Assembly (NCBI GenBank): GCA_003164135.1 | Contig: PLSD01000039.1 | Coordinates: 1-64,000, forward strand | Direction of reading: 5' to 3' | Length of the DNA stretch: 64,000 nucleotides | Origin: Acetobacteraceae bacterium | Lineage (GTDB): Bacteria; Pseudomonadota; Alphaproteobacteria; Acetobacterales; Acetobacteraceae | Shown: piece after piece, positions 1 to 8,020 of the stretch | How the letters are laid out: each line of letters starts with the position of its first letter | Position numbering within the stretch: the stretch's first letter is position 1 | The notes under the pieces: generated by a model | Seen by the model: the letters and a program-made list of their open reading frames with translations, nothing else | Told to the model about the DNA's origin: nothing | The model's database searches: none | Made by a program: the position numbers and the translations under genes

Positions 1-77
1 ACACTCTTAATTGAAATTACTATAATTTATAGCGTCGGTTAACGCGCCGGAACGCGTCTGCCTCAGCCGACGGGGCA

Positions 78-665
78 CTACTGCTGCTGCTGCAAGAGCG
101 CGGCGAGCGCTCCGGGTGGCAGGGTGACGGCGGAAAATCCGTCCGGCGTGGAAAAATCCTGTGCGGGCTGAGGGCCGTAGGCGACCGAGAGCGCCGTCAC
201 CTCGGCCGAGCCATGCGCATCCCGCCCGGCAAAATGCAACACCACGCCACTTTGGGTGATGCAGGCAGTGCCGGAGCCCTGGCCGTTCAGGACCAGATAT
301 TTCTCGCACCCCAGGCCGGCATACCGCCCTGGCCCCAGCGGCGTGAAGCGCGCGCCATCCGCGGTGGCGATCATCTGCGTCATCGAGGAAAAATCAGGGG
401 CCTGCACAATGGCATGCAGGGCTGGCACCACCACTTGTGCCTGCCCTGCCGGCAGATTGGCCAGAATGTAGATGCCTTGTGCCGGATCCTCCACGCGCGC
501 CAGTTTGTCCGCCGCATCGTAGTTCAACTGGTAATCCTGCGCCGCGCGGCCGGGCGCGTTCAGCTCATAGGTGATGGCGACATCACTTGTGGGCAGAAAT
601 GCCGGTGTGGCCATGGCTGGGCTGGCCATGAGCAGGGCAGGGACAACGAAGGACAAAATTTTCAT
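78..665 (-). CDS. Secreted protein of unknown function
   Basis: Protein of 195 residues starting MKILSFVVPALLMASPAMA, a clear Sec signal peptide with a likely AMA cleavage near residue 20, so it should act in the periplasm or outer membrane. The mature part is Ala/Gly/Pro-rich, carries one cysteine pair (GCEKY and TACIT) and ends in a short glutamine run. I do not recognise a catalytic motif; the layout resembles small secreted DUF4412-like proteins, but that is a guess. The ATG at 665 was chosen over a longer reading because it begins the signal peptide and overlaps the TGA of aat as ATGA, which implies translational coupling to aat upstream on the same strand. Confidence 0.75.
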   Translation of the reverse strand: MKILSFVVPALLMASPAMATPAFLPTSDVAITYELNAPGRAAQDYQLNYDAADKLARVEDPAQGIYILANLPAGQAQVVVPALHAIVQAPDFSSMTQMIATADGARFTPLGPGRYAGLGCEKYLVLNGQGSGTACITQSGVVLHFAGRDAHGSAEVTALSVAYGPQPAQDFSTPDGFSAVTLPPGALAALLQQQQ

Positions 666-1327
666 GATGAGTTTTTCCGCATGGTCTCGATCTCGCACAA
701 CAATGCGGCAGGATCAGGGCTGGCGATGAACCGTGCCGGAACTTCCACCGCATCGGCCAGCAAGGCGTGATAAGTTGCGCGCGGAATCTCGATGGTGCCG
801 AAGCGTTCCAGATGCGAGGTGATGAACTGCGTATCCAGCAGGGTGTACCCACTTAAGCGCAACCGCGCGACCAGATGCACGAGTGCCACTTTCGACGCAT
901 CGGTCGTGGTGGAGAACATGCTCTCGCCAAAAAACGCGCCACCCAGGCAGGCGCCATAGAGCCCGCCGACAAGTTGGCCGTTCGCCCAGGTTTCCACGCT
1001 ATGCGCGAAGCCGAGGTGAAACAGCTCGGTAAACAGGCGTTCGATCTCCGGGTTGATCCAAGTCTCCGGCCGGTTTTCCCGCGCGGCGGCGCAGGCCGCG
1101 ATGGTGCCGGGAAAATCTGCATCTGCCGTTGCCGTGAGTTTCCCGCTGCGCAGCGTTTTTAACAGACTGCGCGGCAAATGGAATTTATCCAGCGGCAGCA
1201 CCCCGCGCGCCTCCGGGTCCAGCCAGTGCAGCGTACGGCTGCCGCGCGACTCCGCCATGGGGAACAGCCCCAGCCGGTAGGCCCGGAGCAGCAGGTCAGC
1301 GGTGAGGGTGAATGGCCGGGTCGACAT
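662..1327 (-). CDS. aat: Leucyl/phenylalanyl-tRNA-protein transferase
   Basis: The 221-residue protein transfers Leu or Phe from charged tRNA to the N-terminus of proteins with basic N-terminal residues, marking them for ClpAP through the N-end rule; it acts in the cytoplasm. Family signatures are visible in order: an N-terminal YRLGLFPMAES stretch, HSVETW, GGAFFGESMFS and LLDTQF. The length is usual for the family. The ATG at 1327 (MSTRPF) fits family N-termini better than an upstream in-frame ATG. It is followed by the secreted-protein gene with a four-base overlap and lies head-to-head with the acyltransferase gene. Confidence 0.93.
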   Translation of the reverse strand: MSTRPFTLTADLLLRAYRLGLFPMAESRGSRTLHWLDPEARGVLPLDKFHLPRSLLKTLRSGKLTATADADFPGTIAACAAARENRPETWINPEIERLFTELFHLGFAHSVETWANGQLVGGLYGACLGGAFFGESMFSTTTDASKVALVHLVARLRLSGYTLLDTQFITSHLERFGTIEIPRATYHALLADAVEVPARFIASPDPAALLCEIETMRKNSS

Positions 1328-1356
1328 GGGCGGAGACTCGCATAGTTTAGGCAGGG

Positions 1357-2577
1357 TTGCCATCGCGGATCGTATCCCGCTTGTTTGCTATCTGGGGATG
1401 GTTATGCGATTTCGCATTAAACTTAATTGAGCCTGTAGTGACCAAGTTTTTCCAGAAAAATCCGCAGCCAGCGAACCGGCCGATTTTGGGTACGCTGGAA
1501 ATAGGCCGGTTCATTGCCGCCTCGTTGGTCGTTATGACGCATTTCTTTCCCGATCTGCCACGCTTTGCCTGCGCGCCCGCAGGCGCGGTGCTGGGAAATA
1601 TCCACACGCCCGGTGCCATCGCCGTGCAGTATTTTTTCGTGCTCAGCGGCTTTGTGATGATGACCGCGCACCGGCGCGATTTTGGGCGGCTGGCCAGTGT
1701 GCCGAAATTCTGGTGGCGCCGGGCTTGCCGCATCTACCCAATGTATTGGATCGGCCTGGGGATCATCTGTTATTATCTTTTTGGCGCCCTCACACCTGTT
1801 TACGCACTGAAGCTTTTTCTCCTGCAGCCGGCGCAAGTGGCTGATTTCATTGGTCCGGCTTGGTCTTTGCATTACGAGGTCGCATTCTATCTGATGTTCG
1901 GCCTCTGCCTGCTGCCCTATATCGGCCGCCCGCTTCTCGCTGCCTGGGTCTTTTCGGTGGTATTGTGCTGGGCACCAGCGTCTTTTGCCAACCTGTTTCC
2001 GGCCTCTCTCCTAGATTTTTTGCGCTGGCTCTCATTTGCCTACGCGGGACATTTTCTGGCCCCGTTCGAGTTCTATTTTTTTGCCGGGCTCCTGGGTGGG
2101 TGGGTATTTGCCTGCTTGCCGCTGCGGCTCGGCGGCAGCTTGGGGCTGCTCATCGTCGGCTTGGCTGTGCTGGCCGATTATGTTCCCGCCCTGAGGTGGG
2201 GTTATTCCTATGGAGACCCGATGACCGCCCCCGTCACCGGGCTTGGCTTCGCGGCTATTATTGTGGGGCTTGCAAATCTGGAGCGGCTCGGCTGGTTGCG
2301 TTTCGGCGCGACGGCACAGCGGCTGGGGGCGATGTCCTATCCGCTGTATATTCTGCATACACCGCTGATCCTGGTCGTCGATTCGTCGTTCGGTTGGCTG
2401 CGGCTGGGTACGGTAGGGCTGAATATGCTGGCCGTAGCCGGTTTTCTGGCGCTGTATCTATTAATTGCCATCGTGACCTTCGCGCTCGACCAACCTTTGC
2501 AACGGCTATTGCGGCATCTCAGCCGGCGGGAGAAAAACGTTTCTTCCGGGCCGGCTTCAATCGAGGTAAGCATTTAA
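1357..2577 (+). CDS. Acyltransferase family 3 membrane protein
   Basis: About 406 residues with roughly ten hydrophobic segments, matching the acyltransferase 3 (OafA/NodX-type) family, which moves acyl groups onto sugars of surface polysaccharides or glycolipids at the inner membrane. The conserved first-helix arginine and histidine (GRFIAA..VVMTHFF) and the VLSGFV block followed by a basic RRDFGRL loop are present. The start is uncertain: the reading begins at TTG 1357 and another TTG lies at 1381; no in-frame ATG occurs near. It is clearly paralogous to the acyltransferase at 52901-53971. The acceptor sugar cannot be predicted. Confidence 0.85.
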   Translation: MPSRIVSRLFAIWGWLCDFALNLIEPVVTKFFQKNPQPANRPILGTLEIGRFIAASLVVMTHFFPDLPRFACAPAGAVLGNIHTPGAIAVQYFFVLSGFVMMTAHRRDFGRLASVPKFWWRRACRIYPMYWIGLGIICYYLFGALTPVYALKLFLLQPAQVADFIGPAWSLHYEVAFYLMFGLCLLPYIGRPLLAAWVFSVVLCWAPASFANLFPASLLDFLRWLSFAYAGHFLAPFEFYFFAGLLGGWVFACLPLRLGGSLGLLIVGLAVLADYVPALRWGYSYGDPMTAPVTGLGFAAIIVGLANLERLGWLRFGATAQRLGAMSYPLYILHTPLILVVDSSFGWLRLGTVGLNMLAVAGFLALYLLIAIVTFALDQPLQRLLRHLSRREKNVSSGPASIEVSI

Positions 2578-2640
2578 CTTGCGGATGACAGTCCGGACAC
2601 GTCAGAGTTACTGTGTGAAACTGTTTAATCCGGAGATCCC

Positions 2641-2985
2641 ATGGCCGATAAATTCAAACCGCAACTTGAATGGAACCTGCCGCTCTCCGGCGCGGTGACA
2701 ATGCCGATCACCATGCCCAGCTTCACTGGGGGCAGCATGAGCGGTGGACAGATCGGCCTGTTCAACATCGATCTGGGCAATTCCTCCGATCCGGCGCTGG
2801 AGCGCAAACTCATCGACGCCGCCGGCAGCTACGGTAAGCAGATCGGCCGCCTGTGCGATGTGGTGGCGCTGATGCTCAAACACATGGAAGCCGGCACCCC
2901 GCTCAACCCGAAAGACCCCGCCGTGGTCGCCTTCCTCAAAATGGCGCGGCTGATTGATGCAACCAAGGACGATCATCAAGGCTAA
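2641..2985 (+). CDS. Conserved-looking hypothetical protein, 114 residues
   Basis: Small soluble protein with a Shine-Dalgarno GGAG just before the ATG. The N-terminal half is rich in Gly, Ser, Met and Pro (around TMPITMPSFTGGSMSGG) and probably extended; the C-terminal half looks helical (residues 52-110). No signal peptide, membrane segment or catalytic motif is seen, and I do not recognise the family. The coding frame has normal GC-rich third positions, which supports a real gene. Its stop codon lies inside the first copy of a 14-base tandem duplication at 2980-3007. Confidence 0.65.
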   Translation: MADKFKPQLEWNLPLSGAVTMPITMPSFTGGSMSGGQIGLFNIDLGNSSDPALERKLIDAAGSYGKQIGRLCDVVALMLKHMEAGTPLNPKDPAVVAFLKMARLIDATKDDHQG

Positions 2986-3007
2986 AATGCGGGGGCTAAA
3001 ATGCGGG
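2980..3007. repeat. 14-base perfect tandem duplication
   Basis: GGCTAAAATGCGGG occurs twice back to back (2980-2993 and 2994-3007). The first copy holds the TAA stop of the preceding gene; the second repeats it in a shifted frame. It looks like a recent slippage product. Confidence 0.9.
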
Positions 3008-3011
3008 CAAT

Positions 3012-3040
3012 AAAAAACCCTGGGAGTTACCACCCAGGGG
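3012..3040 (-). terminator. Rho-independent terminator, minus strand
   Basis: CCCTGGG (3018-3024) and CCCAGGG (3033-3039) form a seven-pair stem with an eight-base loop. Read on the minus strand it is followed directly by TTTTTTATT. No T-run follows on the plus strand, so it should stop transcription coming from the small gene at 3171-3356. Confidence 0.8.
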
Positions 3041-3160
3041 CGTTCGCGGACGTTTCCAGAACAGGCGGCGCTTTTGCGCTGTTTGTTTGATTATTGTTCT
3101 TAGTTGAAGAGGATTCGCGCCCTCAGGTCAAGCCCGCAACAGGCAGACATGACCTGGAAC
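3012..3160 (-). ncRNA. Possible structured small RNA or long 3' UTR
   Basis: Between the stop of the 61-residue gene and its terminator lie about 130 bases without a credible reading frame. On the minus strand they offer a CAGGTCA/TGACCTG stem (3124-3130 with 3150-3156), a stretch of AT-rich single strand containing TCCTCTTC, a stem around GCGC-TTTT-GCGC with flanking AACAG/CTGTT (3060-3083), then the terminator. This order of stem, open pyrimidine-rich linker, stem and terminator is typical of trans-acting small RNAs, but no known family was recognised. No promoter of its own is evident, so it may be released from the mRNA. Confidence 0.3.
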
Positions 3161-3170
3161 GCATAATTAT

Positions 3171-3356
3171 TTAACGTTCGGGCGAAGACATGGCCCAGGC
3201 ATGGGCATGCACCAAGCCGTCATCGTAATCCTGGACCCGCACCGTGACCTTGCGCTCACGCGATTCGCGGGCCCAGCCGTGGGAATGCACCAGGCCGTCG
3301 TCATAGTCGTGGCGTTGCATTGTGTCGGTGGAAGCGGTGGTGGTCTGGGTCTGCAT
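3171..3356 (-). CDS. 61-residue protein with two DYDDGLVHxHxWA units
   Basis: A small soluble protein made almost entirely of an imperfect internal duplication: residues 17-29 (DYDDGLVHSHGWA) and 43-55 (DYDDGLVHAHAWA), 26 residues apart, joined by a basic linker (RESRERKVTV). Each unit has two acidic residues and two histidines spaced HxH, which could bind metal. An AGGAG Shine-Dalgarno lies about ten bases before the ATG and a strong terminator lies downstream, so I take it as expressed. No signal peptide or membrane segment is present. Function unknown. It is divergent from the ScfR-like regulator, with about 140 bases between the two starts. Confidence 0.7.
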   Translation of the reverse strand: MQTQTTTASTDTMQRHDYDDGLVHSHGWARESRERKVTVRVQDYDDGLVHAHAWAMSSPER

Positions 3357-3465
3357 GGCGGGTCTCCTGAATACACGGCGATGTGTCGTGACGCAGTTAA
3401 TAATTTACATTGCGCCGCGATGCATAGCGCAAAATGGACCGGCATCCGCGAAATAGGTGTTTAAC

Positions 3466-3493
3466 TTTACTGTAAAATTTTGCTATATGTAAA
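3466..3493 (+). promoter_or_regulatory. Palindrome and repeated TGTAAA before the regulator gene
   Basis: TTTACTGTAAA (3466-3476) is palindromic apart from its centre, and TGTAAA recurs at 3488-3493, 17 bases further on and touching the ATG at 3496. The start has no Shine-Dalgarno, so the transcript may be leaderless and this AT-rich block may hold both promoter and an autoregulatory operator. Confidence 0.4.
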
Positions 3494-3495
3494 TC

Positions 3496-4887
3496 ATGTC
3501 AAAGACCGCCATCGGTAAAACTATCCGCCGCCTGCGCATGGAACAAGGCTATTCGCAGCAGGGTCTGGCACAAAAATTGGGTATCTCAACGAGTTACCTT
3601 AACCTCGTCGAGCACGACCAGCGCAACGTCACCGCCTCGCTGCTGTTTAAGTTGACCGACATTCTGCACGTCGACCTCGCGGCGCTTTCCGGCGTGCAGG
3701 AGCGTGAGTTCGAGGTCGCCTTGCGCGAGGTTTTCGCCGACCCGCAACTGGCGCTTGACCCGGTGCCCGAAGCCGAAATCCAGGCTCTCGCCGCCGCCCC
3801 CAACGGTGCCCGCGCCATTATCGCTTTGCACCGCGCTTTGGCCGGCGCGCGAGAGGAATCGTCGGGCATCACATTGCCCTCCGGCCGCAAGATCATGCTG
3901 CCCAACGAGGAAGTCCGCGACTTCTTCCACGACCACGAAAACCATTTTCCGTCGCTGGAAGCCGTCGCCGAGGCAATCAATTCAACCCTGAACGCCCAGG
4001 CCATCGGCAGCAGCCACGCTTTGGCCGAGCGTCTGCGCCAGGTGCATGGGCTCATCGTCAGCGTGCAACCGCTCCCCGGCGCCTTGCGAGTCTACGACGC
4101 CAAAGCCCGCCTGCTCACCCTCTCCGAGGATCTGCCGCGCGAGAGCCGCGGTTTCCAGATGGCCTTCCAGCTTGCCCTGCTCGAAGCGCGCGACGCGATC
4201 GAGCCGATCATCAAGGCCGCGACGCCCTCCTCGCGCGATGCCACGGAGCTGCTGCGCATAGGCCTGCTCAACTACATCACGGGCGCCATCCTCATGCCCT
4301 ACGGCAATTTCCTCACCACCGCCCGGCAGCTGCGTTACGACGTCGATGCCCTCGCCGCGCGCTTTGGTGTCAGCTACGAGCAAGCCTGCCACCGCCTCTC
4401 TACTTTGCAGCGCAACGGCGCGCGCGGCGTGCCGTTCTTCTTCCTGCGCGTCGACGCCGCCGGCAATGTCAGCAAGCGCTTCTCCGCCGCCGGCTTCCCC
4501 TTCATGCGCTTCGGCGGCACCTGCCCGCGCTGGATCGTGCATGCCGCCTTCGCCACGCCGGGGACCATCCGCGTGCAGGTGGCCCAGCTTTCCGGCGCCG
4601 AGACCTTCCTCTGCTTCGCCCGCGCCATCACCGGCCGCCCCGCCCGCTGGGGCGAGCCGCCGCCGGTCCACGTCGTCGCCATGGGCTGCGATGTGAGCCA
4701 CGCCGGCGAGCTGGTTTATGGCGACGGTCTGGACCTCGCCACCGCAGCCGTCGGCATCGGCCTGTCCTGCCGGCTGTGCGAGCGCCAGGACTGCCGCTCC
4801 CGTGCCTTCCCCCCCATCGCGCACCGCCTCAGCATCGACCCGCTGACCACCAGCGCCAGCCCCTATAAATTCGAGGCGAAGAAATAA
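3496..4887 (+). CDS. ScfR/MccR/RamB-type short-chain fatty acid metabolism regulator
   Basis: A 463-residue cytoplasmic regulator. Residues 5-60 form an XRE-type helix-turn-helix (GKTIRRLRMEQGYSQQGLA). The middle matches the IrrE/ImmA-like domain, but the HExxH zinc-protease motif is absent (here around RESRGFQMAFQLA), as expected for this regulatory branch. The C-terminal DUF2083 region ends in the family's cysteine cluster CRLCERQDC. Known relatives (RamB, MccR, ScfR) bind acyl-CoA-type signals and control the glyoxylate, methylcitrate or ethylmalonyl routes. The target genes are not adjacent here; acs and pckA elsewhere in the window are possible targets, by inference only. Confidence 0.85.
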   Translation: MSKTAIGKTIRRLRMEQGYSQQGLAQKLGISTSYLNLVEHDQRNVTASLLFKLTDILHVDLAALSGVQEREFEVALREVFADPQLALDPVPEAEIQALAAAPNGARAIIALHRALAGAREESSGITLPSGRKIMLPNEEVRDFFHDHENHFPSLEAVAEAINSTLNAQAIGSSHALAERLRQVHGLIVSVQPLPGALRVYDAKARLLTLSEDLPRESRGFQMAFQLALLEARDAIEPIIKAATPSSRDATELLRIGLLNYITGAILMPYGNFLTTARQLRYDVDALAARFGVSYEQACHRLSTLQRNGARGVPFFFLRVDAAGNVSKRFSAAGFPFMRFGGTCPRWIVHAAFATPGTIRVQVAQLSGAETFLCFARAITGRPARWGEPPPVHVVAMGCDVSHAGELVYGDGLDLATAAVGIGLSCRLCERQDCRSRAFPPIAHRLSIDPLTTSASPYKFEAKK

Positions 4888-4902
4888 CCGGCGGCCGTGT
4901 GC

Positions 4903-4930
4903 TTGACGTAGTGGGGTACCGCGCGAAGAT
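4903..4930 (+). promoter_or_regulatory. Candidate sigma-70 promoter of the MoxR operon
   Basis: TTGACG (4903-4908) is followed after 16 bases by GAAGAT (4925-4930), giving a start of transcription near 4937 and a leader of about 22 bases with AAGGA ahead of the ATG at 4959. The -35 is good and the -10 is weak. Confidence 0.4.
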
Positions 4931-4958
4931 AGAGACAATTAAAGTGCAAGGACGAGAC

Positions 4959-5804
4959 ATGCGTTTTGAAGGTACTGAGACATTCGTCGCCACCGATGAC
5001 CTGAAAGTCGCGGTCAACGCCGCCGTGGCGCTGCAACGCCCGCTGCTCATCAAGGGCGAGCCCGGCACCGGCAAAACCGTGCTGGCGCAGGAAATCGCCA
5101 CGGCGCTGGGTAAGCCGTTGATCTCCTGGCACGTAAAATCCACCACCAAGGCGCAGCAGGGGCTCTATGAGTACGACGCGGTCTCCCGCCTGCGCGACTC
5201 CCAGCTCGGCGACGCCCGCGTGCACGACATCGGCAACTACATCATCCGCGGCAAATTATGGGACGCGTTCGAGGCCGACAACGCCCCGGTCCTGCTGATC
5301 GACGAAATCGACAAAGCCGATATCGAATTCCCCAACGATCTGCTGCTCGAACTCGATCGCATGGAGTTCTTCGTCTACGAAACCCGCCAGACCATCAAGG
5401 CGCGGCAGCGCCCGATCATCATCATCACCTCGAACAACGAGAAGGAACTGCCCGACGCCTTCCTGCGCCGCTGCTTCTTCCACTACATCAAATTCCCGGA
5501 CCGCGAGACCATGCAGCGCATTGTCGACGTGCATTACCCCGGCATCAACAGTTTGTTGCTCCGCGAGGCTCTCACCTCCTTCTTCGAGCTGCGCGAAGTC
5601 CCCGGTCTGAAAAAGCGGCCCAGCACCTCGGAATTTCTCGACTGGCTGAAACTGCTACTGGCCGAGGATATTGGTCCGGATCTGTTGCGAGAGCGCAATG
5701 CTAGCAAGCTCATCCCGCCTCTGCACGGCGCGCTGCTGAAAAACGAACAGGACGTGCATCTGTTCGAGCGCCTGGCCTTCCTGAGCCGCCGCGGCACGAA
5801 CTGA
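4959..5804 (+). CDS. MoxR-family AAA+ ATPase
   Basis: A 281-residue AAA+ protein with Walker A GEPGTGKT (33-40), Walker B VLLIDEID (111-118) and sensor region ITSNNEKELP. MoxR proteins act as chaperone-like ATPases that remodel or insert cofactors into client complexes together with a VWA partner, which here follows after only three bases. The start at ATG 4959 has an AAGGA site; an upstream GTG-region reading would add 20 residues that do not look like the family. In CO-oxidising bacteria the same pair is CoxD/CoxE, but no CO dehydrogenase genes are near, so the client is unknown. Confidence 0.9.
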   Translation: MRFEGTETFVATDDLKVAVNAAVALQRPLLIKGEPGTGKTVLAQEIATALGKPLISWHVKSTTKAQQGLYEYDAVSRLRDSQLGDARVHDIGNYIIRGKLWDAFEADNAPVLLIDEIDKADIEFPNDLLLELDRMEFFVYETRQTIKARQRPIIIITSNNEKELPDAFLRRCFFHYIKFPDRETMQRIVDVHYPGINSLLLREALTSFFELREVPGLKKRPSTSEFLDWLKLLLAEDIGPDLLRERNASKLIPPLHGALLKNEQDVHLFERLAFLSRRGTN

Positions 5805-5807
5805 CGC

Positions 5808-7001
5808 ATGTTCCTCGCGTTTTTCCTGGCCCTGCGCGCCGCCGGCATCAAAGTCTCGCTGCGGGAGTTTCTCACCCTGCAGGAGGCGATGCAGGCCGGG
5901 CTGGCTGATTACGATGTCGATAATTTCTACTACCTCGCCCGCGCGACCTGGGTGAAGGACGAGCGCTTCCTCGACAAATTCGACCGCGTTTTCGGCGAAT
6001 GTTTCAAAGGCGTCCTGCAGCCCACGCCCGCCACGCCGGAAGGCGTGGACCTCGGGGGTATTCCCCCTGAATGGCTGGAAAAACTCGCGGAAAAAGTGCT
6101 CACGGCGGAAGAAAAAGCCGAAATCCAGGCCCTGGGCGGGTTCGAAAAACTCCTGGAAACCCTGCGCCAGCGCCTCGCCGAGCAACAAGGCCGGCACCAG
6201 GGCGGCAATAAATGGATCGGCACCGCCGGCACCTCGCCTTTTGGCGCCTATGGTTACAACCCGGAGGGCGTGCGCATCGGCCAGGAATCCGGCCGCAACC
6301 GTTCAGCGGTCAAAGTCTGGGACCAGCGGACTTTCAAAAACCTCGCGGGCGACGTTGAGCTTGGCACCCGCAACATGAAAGTCGCCTTGCGCCGCCTGCG
6401 CCGTTTCGCGCGCGAGGGGGCAGCCGAAGAGCTCGACCTTTCGGGCACCATCACCTCCACCGCCCGCAACGCCGGGTACCTGGACCTCAAAATGGTCCCC
6501 GAGCGCCACAACGCGGTGAAAATCCTACTGCTGCTGGACATCGGCGGCTCGATGGACGACCACATTGCCCTCTCCGAACAACTTTTCACCGCCGCCGGTT
6601 CCGAGTTCAAGCATTTGAAACATTTGTACTTCCACAACTGCCCGTATGAGATGCTGTATAAAGACGCCAGGATGCGCGCGCAGGACGGGATACCCACAGG
6701 CGATGTTCTCAACACCTACGACCACACCTGGAAACTCGTCTTCGTCGGCGACGCGGCGATGAGCCCATATGAGATCATGCAGCCCGGCGGCGGCATTTCC
6801 TCCTGGAACCCCGAGAGCGGCCAGACCTGGCTCAAGCGCATCATCCAAACCTACCCCAAAGCCGTCTGGCTCAACCCGGTGGGCGAGCAGCACTGGAACT
6901 ACACGCAATCCACCCGCATGATCCGCGAGTTGATGGAAGACCGCATGTACGGCCTGACACTGGAAGGCCTGGACGCGGCGATGCGCCGGTTGATGCATTG
7001 A
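5808..7001 (+). CDS. VWA domain-containing CoxE-like protein
   Basis: This 397-residue protein partners the MoxR ATPase. The N-terminal half is helical and charged (many KAEIQAL-type segments around 85-130); the C-terminal half is a von Willebrand A fold whose metal site is DIGGSMD (from Asp244), the form usual in this subfamily instead of DxSxS. Near the end VWLNPVGEQHWNYTQST is a conserved block of this group. It is expected in the cytoplasm. The three-base gap from moxR and shared orientation show an operon. Confidence 0.88.
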   Translation: MFLAFFLALRAAGIKVSLREFLTLQEAMQAGLADYDVDNFYYLARATWVKDERFLDKFDRVFGECFKGVLQPTPATPEGVDLGGIPPEWLEKLAEKVLTAEEKAEIQALGGFEKLLETLRQRLAEQQGRHQGGNKWIGTAGTSPFGAYGYNPEGVRIGQESGRNRSAVKVWDQRTFKNLAGDVELGTRNMKVALRRLRRFAREGAAEELDLSGTITSTARNAGYLDLKMVPERHNAVKILLLLDIGGSMDDHIALSEQLFTAAGSEFKHLKHLYFHNCPYEMLYKDARMRAQDGIPTGDVLNTYDHTWKLVFVGDAAMSPYEIMQPGGGISSWNPESGQTWLKRIIQTYPKAVWLNPVGEQHWNYTQSTRMIRELMEDRMYGLTLEGLDAAMRRLMH

Positions 7002-7048
7002 ACGACGACGCCGGTTTTAGTTCACCGCCGGTACCCAAGATCAGTGCC

Positions 7049-8020
7049 ATGCCTTACCCAATCTCTGATCATTTCGATAGCAAACTATTCTTCAACCCAG
7101 AACCCACAACCCGCGCCGTCAACGGCAAGCGCCTCAACCTCTTCACCATTCTGCGCGCGCGGATGCGCCGGAACTCCGAAGAATGGTCCACCTGGCCCGA
7201 GCATGTCGAGAACAGGCACTACCCCGTGCCCACCGTGGAGCCGCCTACCATCAGCTTCATCGGCCACAGCACGTTCCTGCTCCGCCTGCCAGGCCTTACC
7301 ATCCTTACCGATCCCGTTTTCTCCGACCGCTGCTCCCCCTCGCAATTCGTCGGGCCAAAGCGCGTGCGCGCGCCGGGCCTCGCGCTCAGCCATCTGCCGC
7401 ATATCGACCTGATTCTGCTCTCGCATAATCATTACGACCACATGGACCTCATCTCGCTCCGCCAGTTGCGCGCGCGCTTCCCCAAACTCGCCATTGTCAC
7501 CATGCTCGGCAACGCCGCCTACCTGCGCAAAAAAGGCATTCCCGGCGCGGTGGAGCTGGACTGGTGGCAAAGCCACCGCCACGGCGAGAGCCTCATCACC
7601 GCCACCCCCGCCCGCCATTTCGGCGCCCGCACCCTCAACGACCGCAACACCACCCTCTGGGGCGGGCTGTTCCTTGAGCACCAGGGCCAGAAAATCTATT
7701 TCGCGGGGGACACCGGGGCGACCAAATTCTTCAAGGCAATCCATACCCGTCTCGGTGCGCCGGACCTCGCTTTGCTGCCCATCGGCGCCTACGAGCCGCG
7801 CGCCTGGATGAGTGCCGTGCACATAAACCCCGAGGAGGCAGTGCAGGCTTTCCTCGACCTGAAAGCAAAGCGCGCCATCGGCATGCATTTCGGCACCTTC
7901 CAGCTCACCGCCGAGGCCATTGACGCCCCGCTGCACGCGCTGGCCGCCGCGCGGCACGAAGCCGGCCTTATGGAGGAGGATTTCTTCACCCTGGATTTTG
8001 GTGAAACGCTGCGCCTCTAA
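7049..8020 (+). CDS. Metallo-beta-lactamase-fold hydrolase (RomA/NAPE-PLD-like)
   Basis: A 323-residue MBL-fold enzyme with FIGHSTFLLRL, the metal motif SHNHYDHMD, TPARHFGAR and FAGDTG in the family order. This pattern is that of the UlaG/RomA/NAPE-PLD-like group, whose bacterial members are poorly characterised outer-membrane-linked or phosphodiesterase-like hydrolases. No signal peptide is seen. The ATG at 7049 is preferred; an earlier TTG at 6998 overlaps the VWA stop and would add 17 unlikely residues. It follows the MoxR-VWA pair and its TAA overlaps the stop of the convergent nth gene. Confidence 0.85.
   Translation: MPYPISDHFDSKLFFNPEPTTRAVNGKRLNLFTILRARMRRNSEEWSTWPEHVENRHYPVPTVEPPTISFIGHSTFLLRLPGLTILTDPVFSDRCSPSQFVGPKRVRAPGLALSHLPHIDLILLSHNHYDHMDLISLRQLRARFPKLAIVTMLGNAAYLRKKGIPGAVELDWWQSHRHGESLITATPARHFGARTLNDRNTTLWGGLFLEHQGQKIYFAGDTGATKFFKAIHTRLGAPDLALLPIGAYEPRAWMSAVHINPEEAVQAFLDLKAKRAIGMHFGTFQLTAEAIDAPLHALAAARHEAGLMEEDFFTLDFGETLRL

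Noticed and set aside
7..309. 100-codon minus-strand frame at the left edge
   Set aside because: Overlaps the signal-peptide protein gene in another frame and is Arg/Ala-rich; no ribosome site seen.
3012..3160. A tmRNA or other housekeeping RNA in this region
   Set aside because: No tag-peptide frame, tRNA-like acceptor or known core motif could be found; kept only as a generic RNA candidate.
4959..7001. Assignment of the MoxR-VWA pair as CoxD/CoxE of CO oxidation
   Set aside because: No coxL, coxM or coxS homologue in the window; the pair is common outside CO oxidisers.
5808..7001. Degenerate metal site in the VWA protein (DIGGSM instead of DxSxS)
   Set aside because: This form is usual for the CoxE-like subfamily, so it is not an anomaly.
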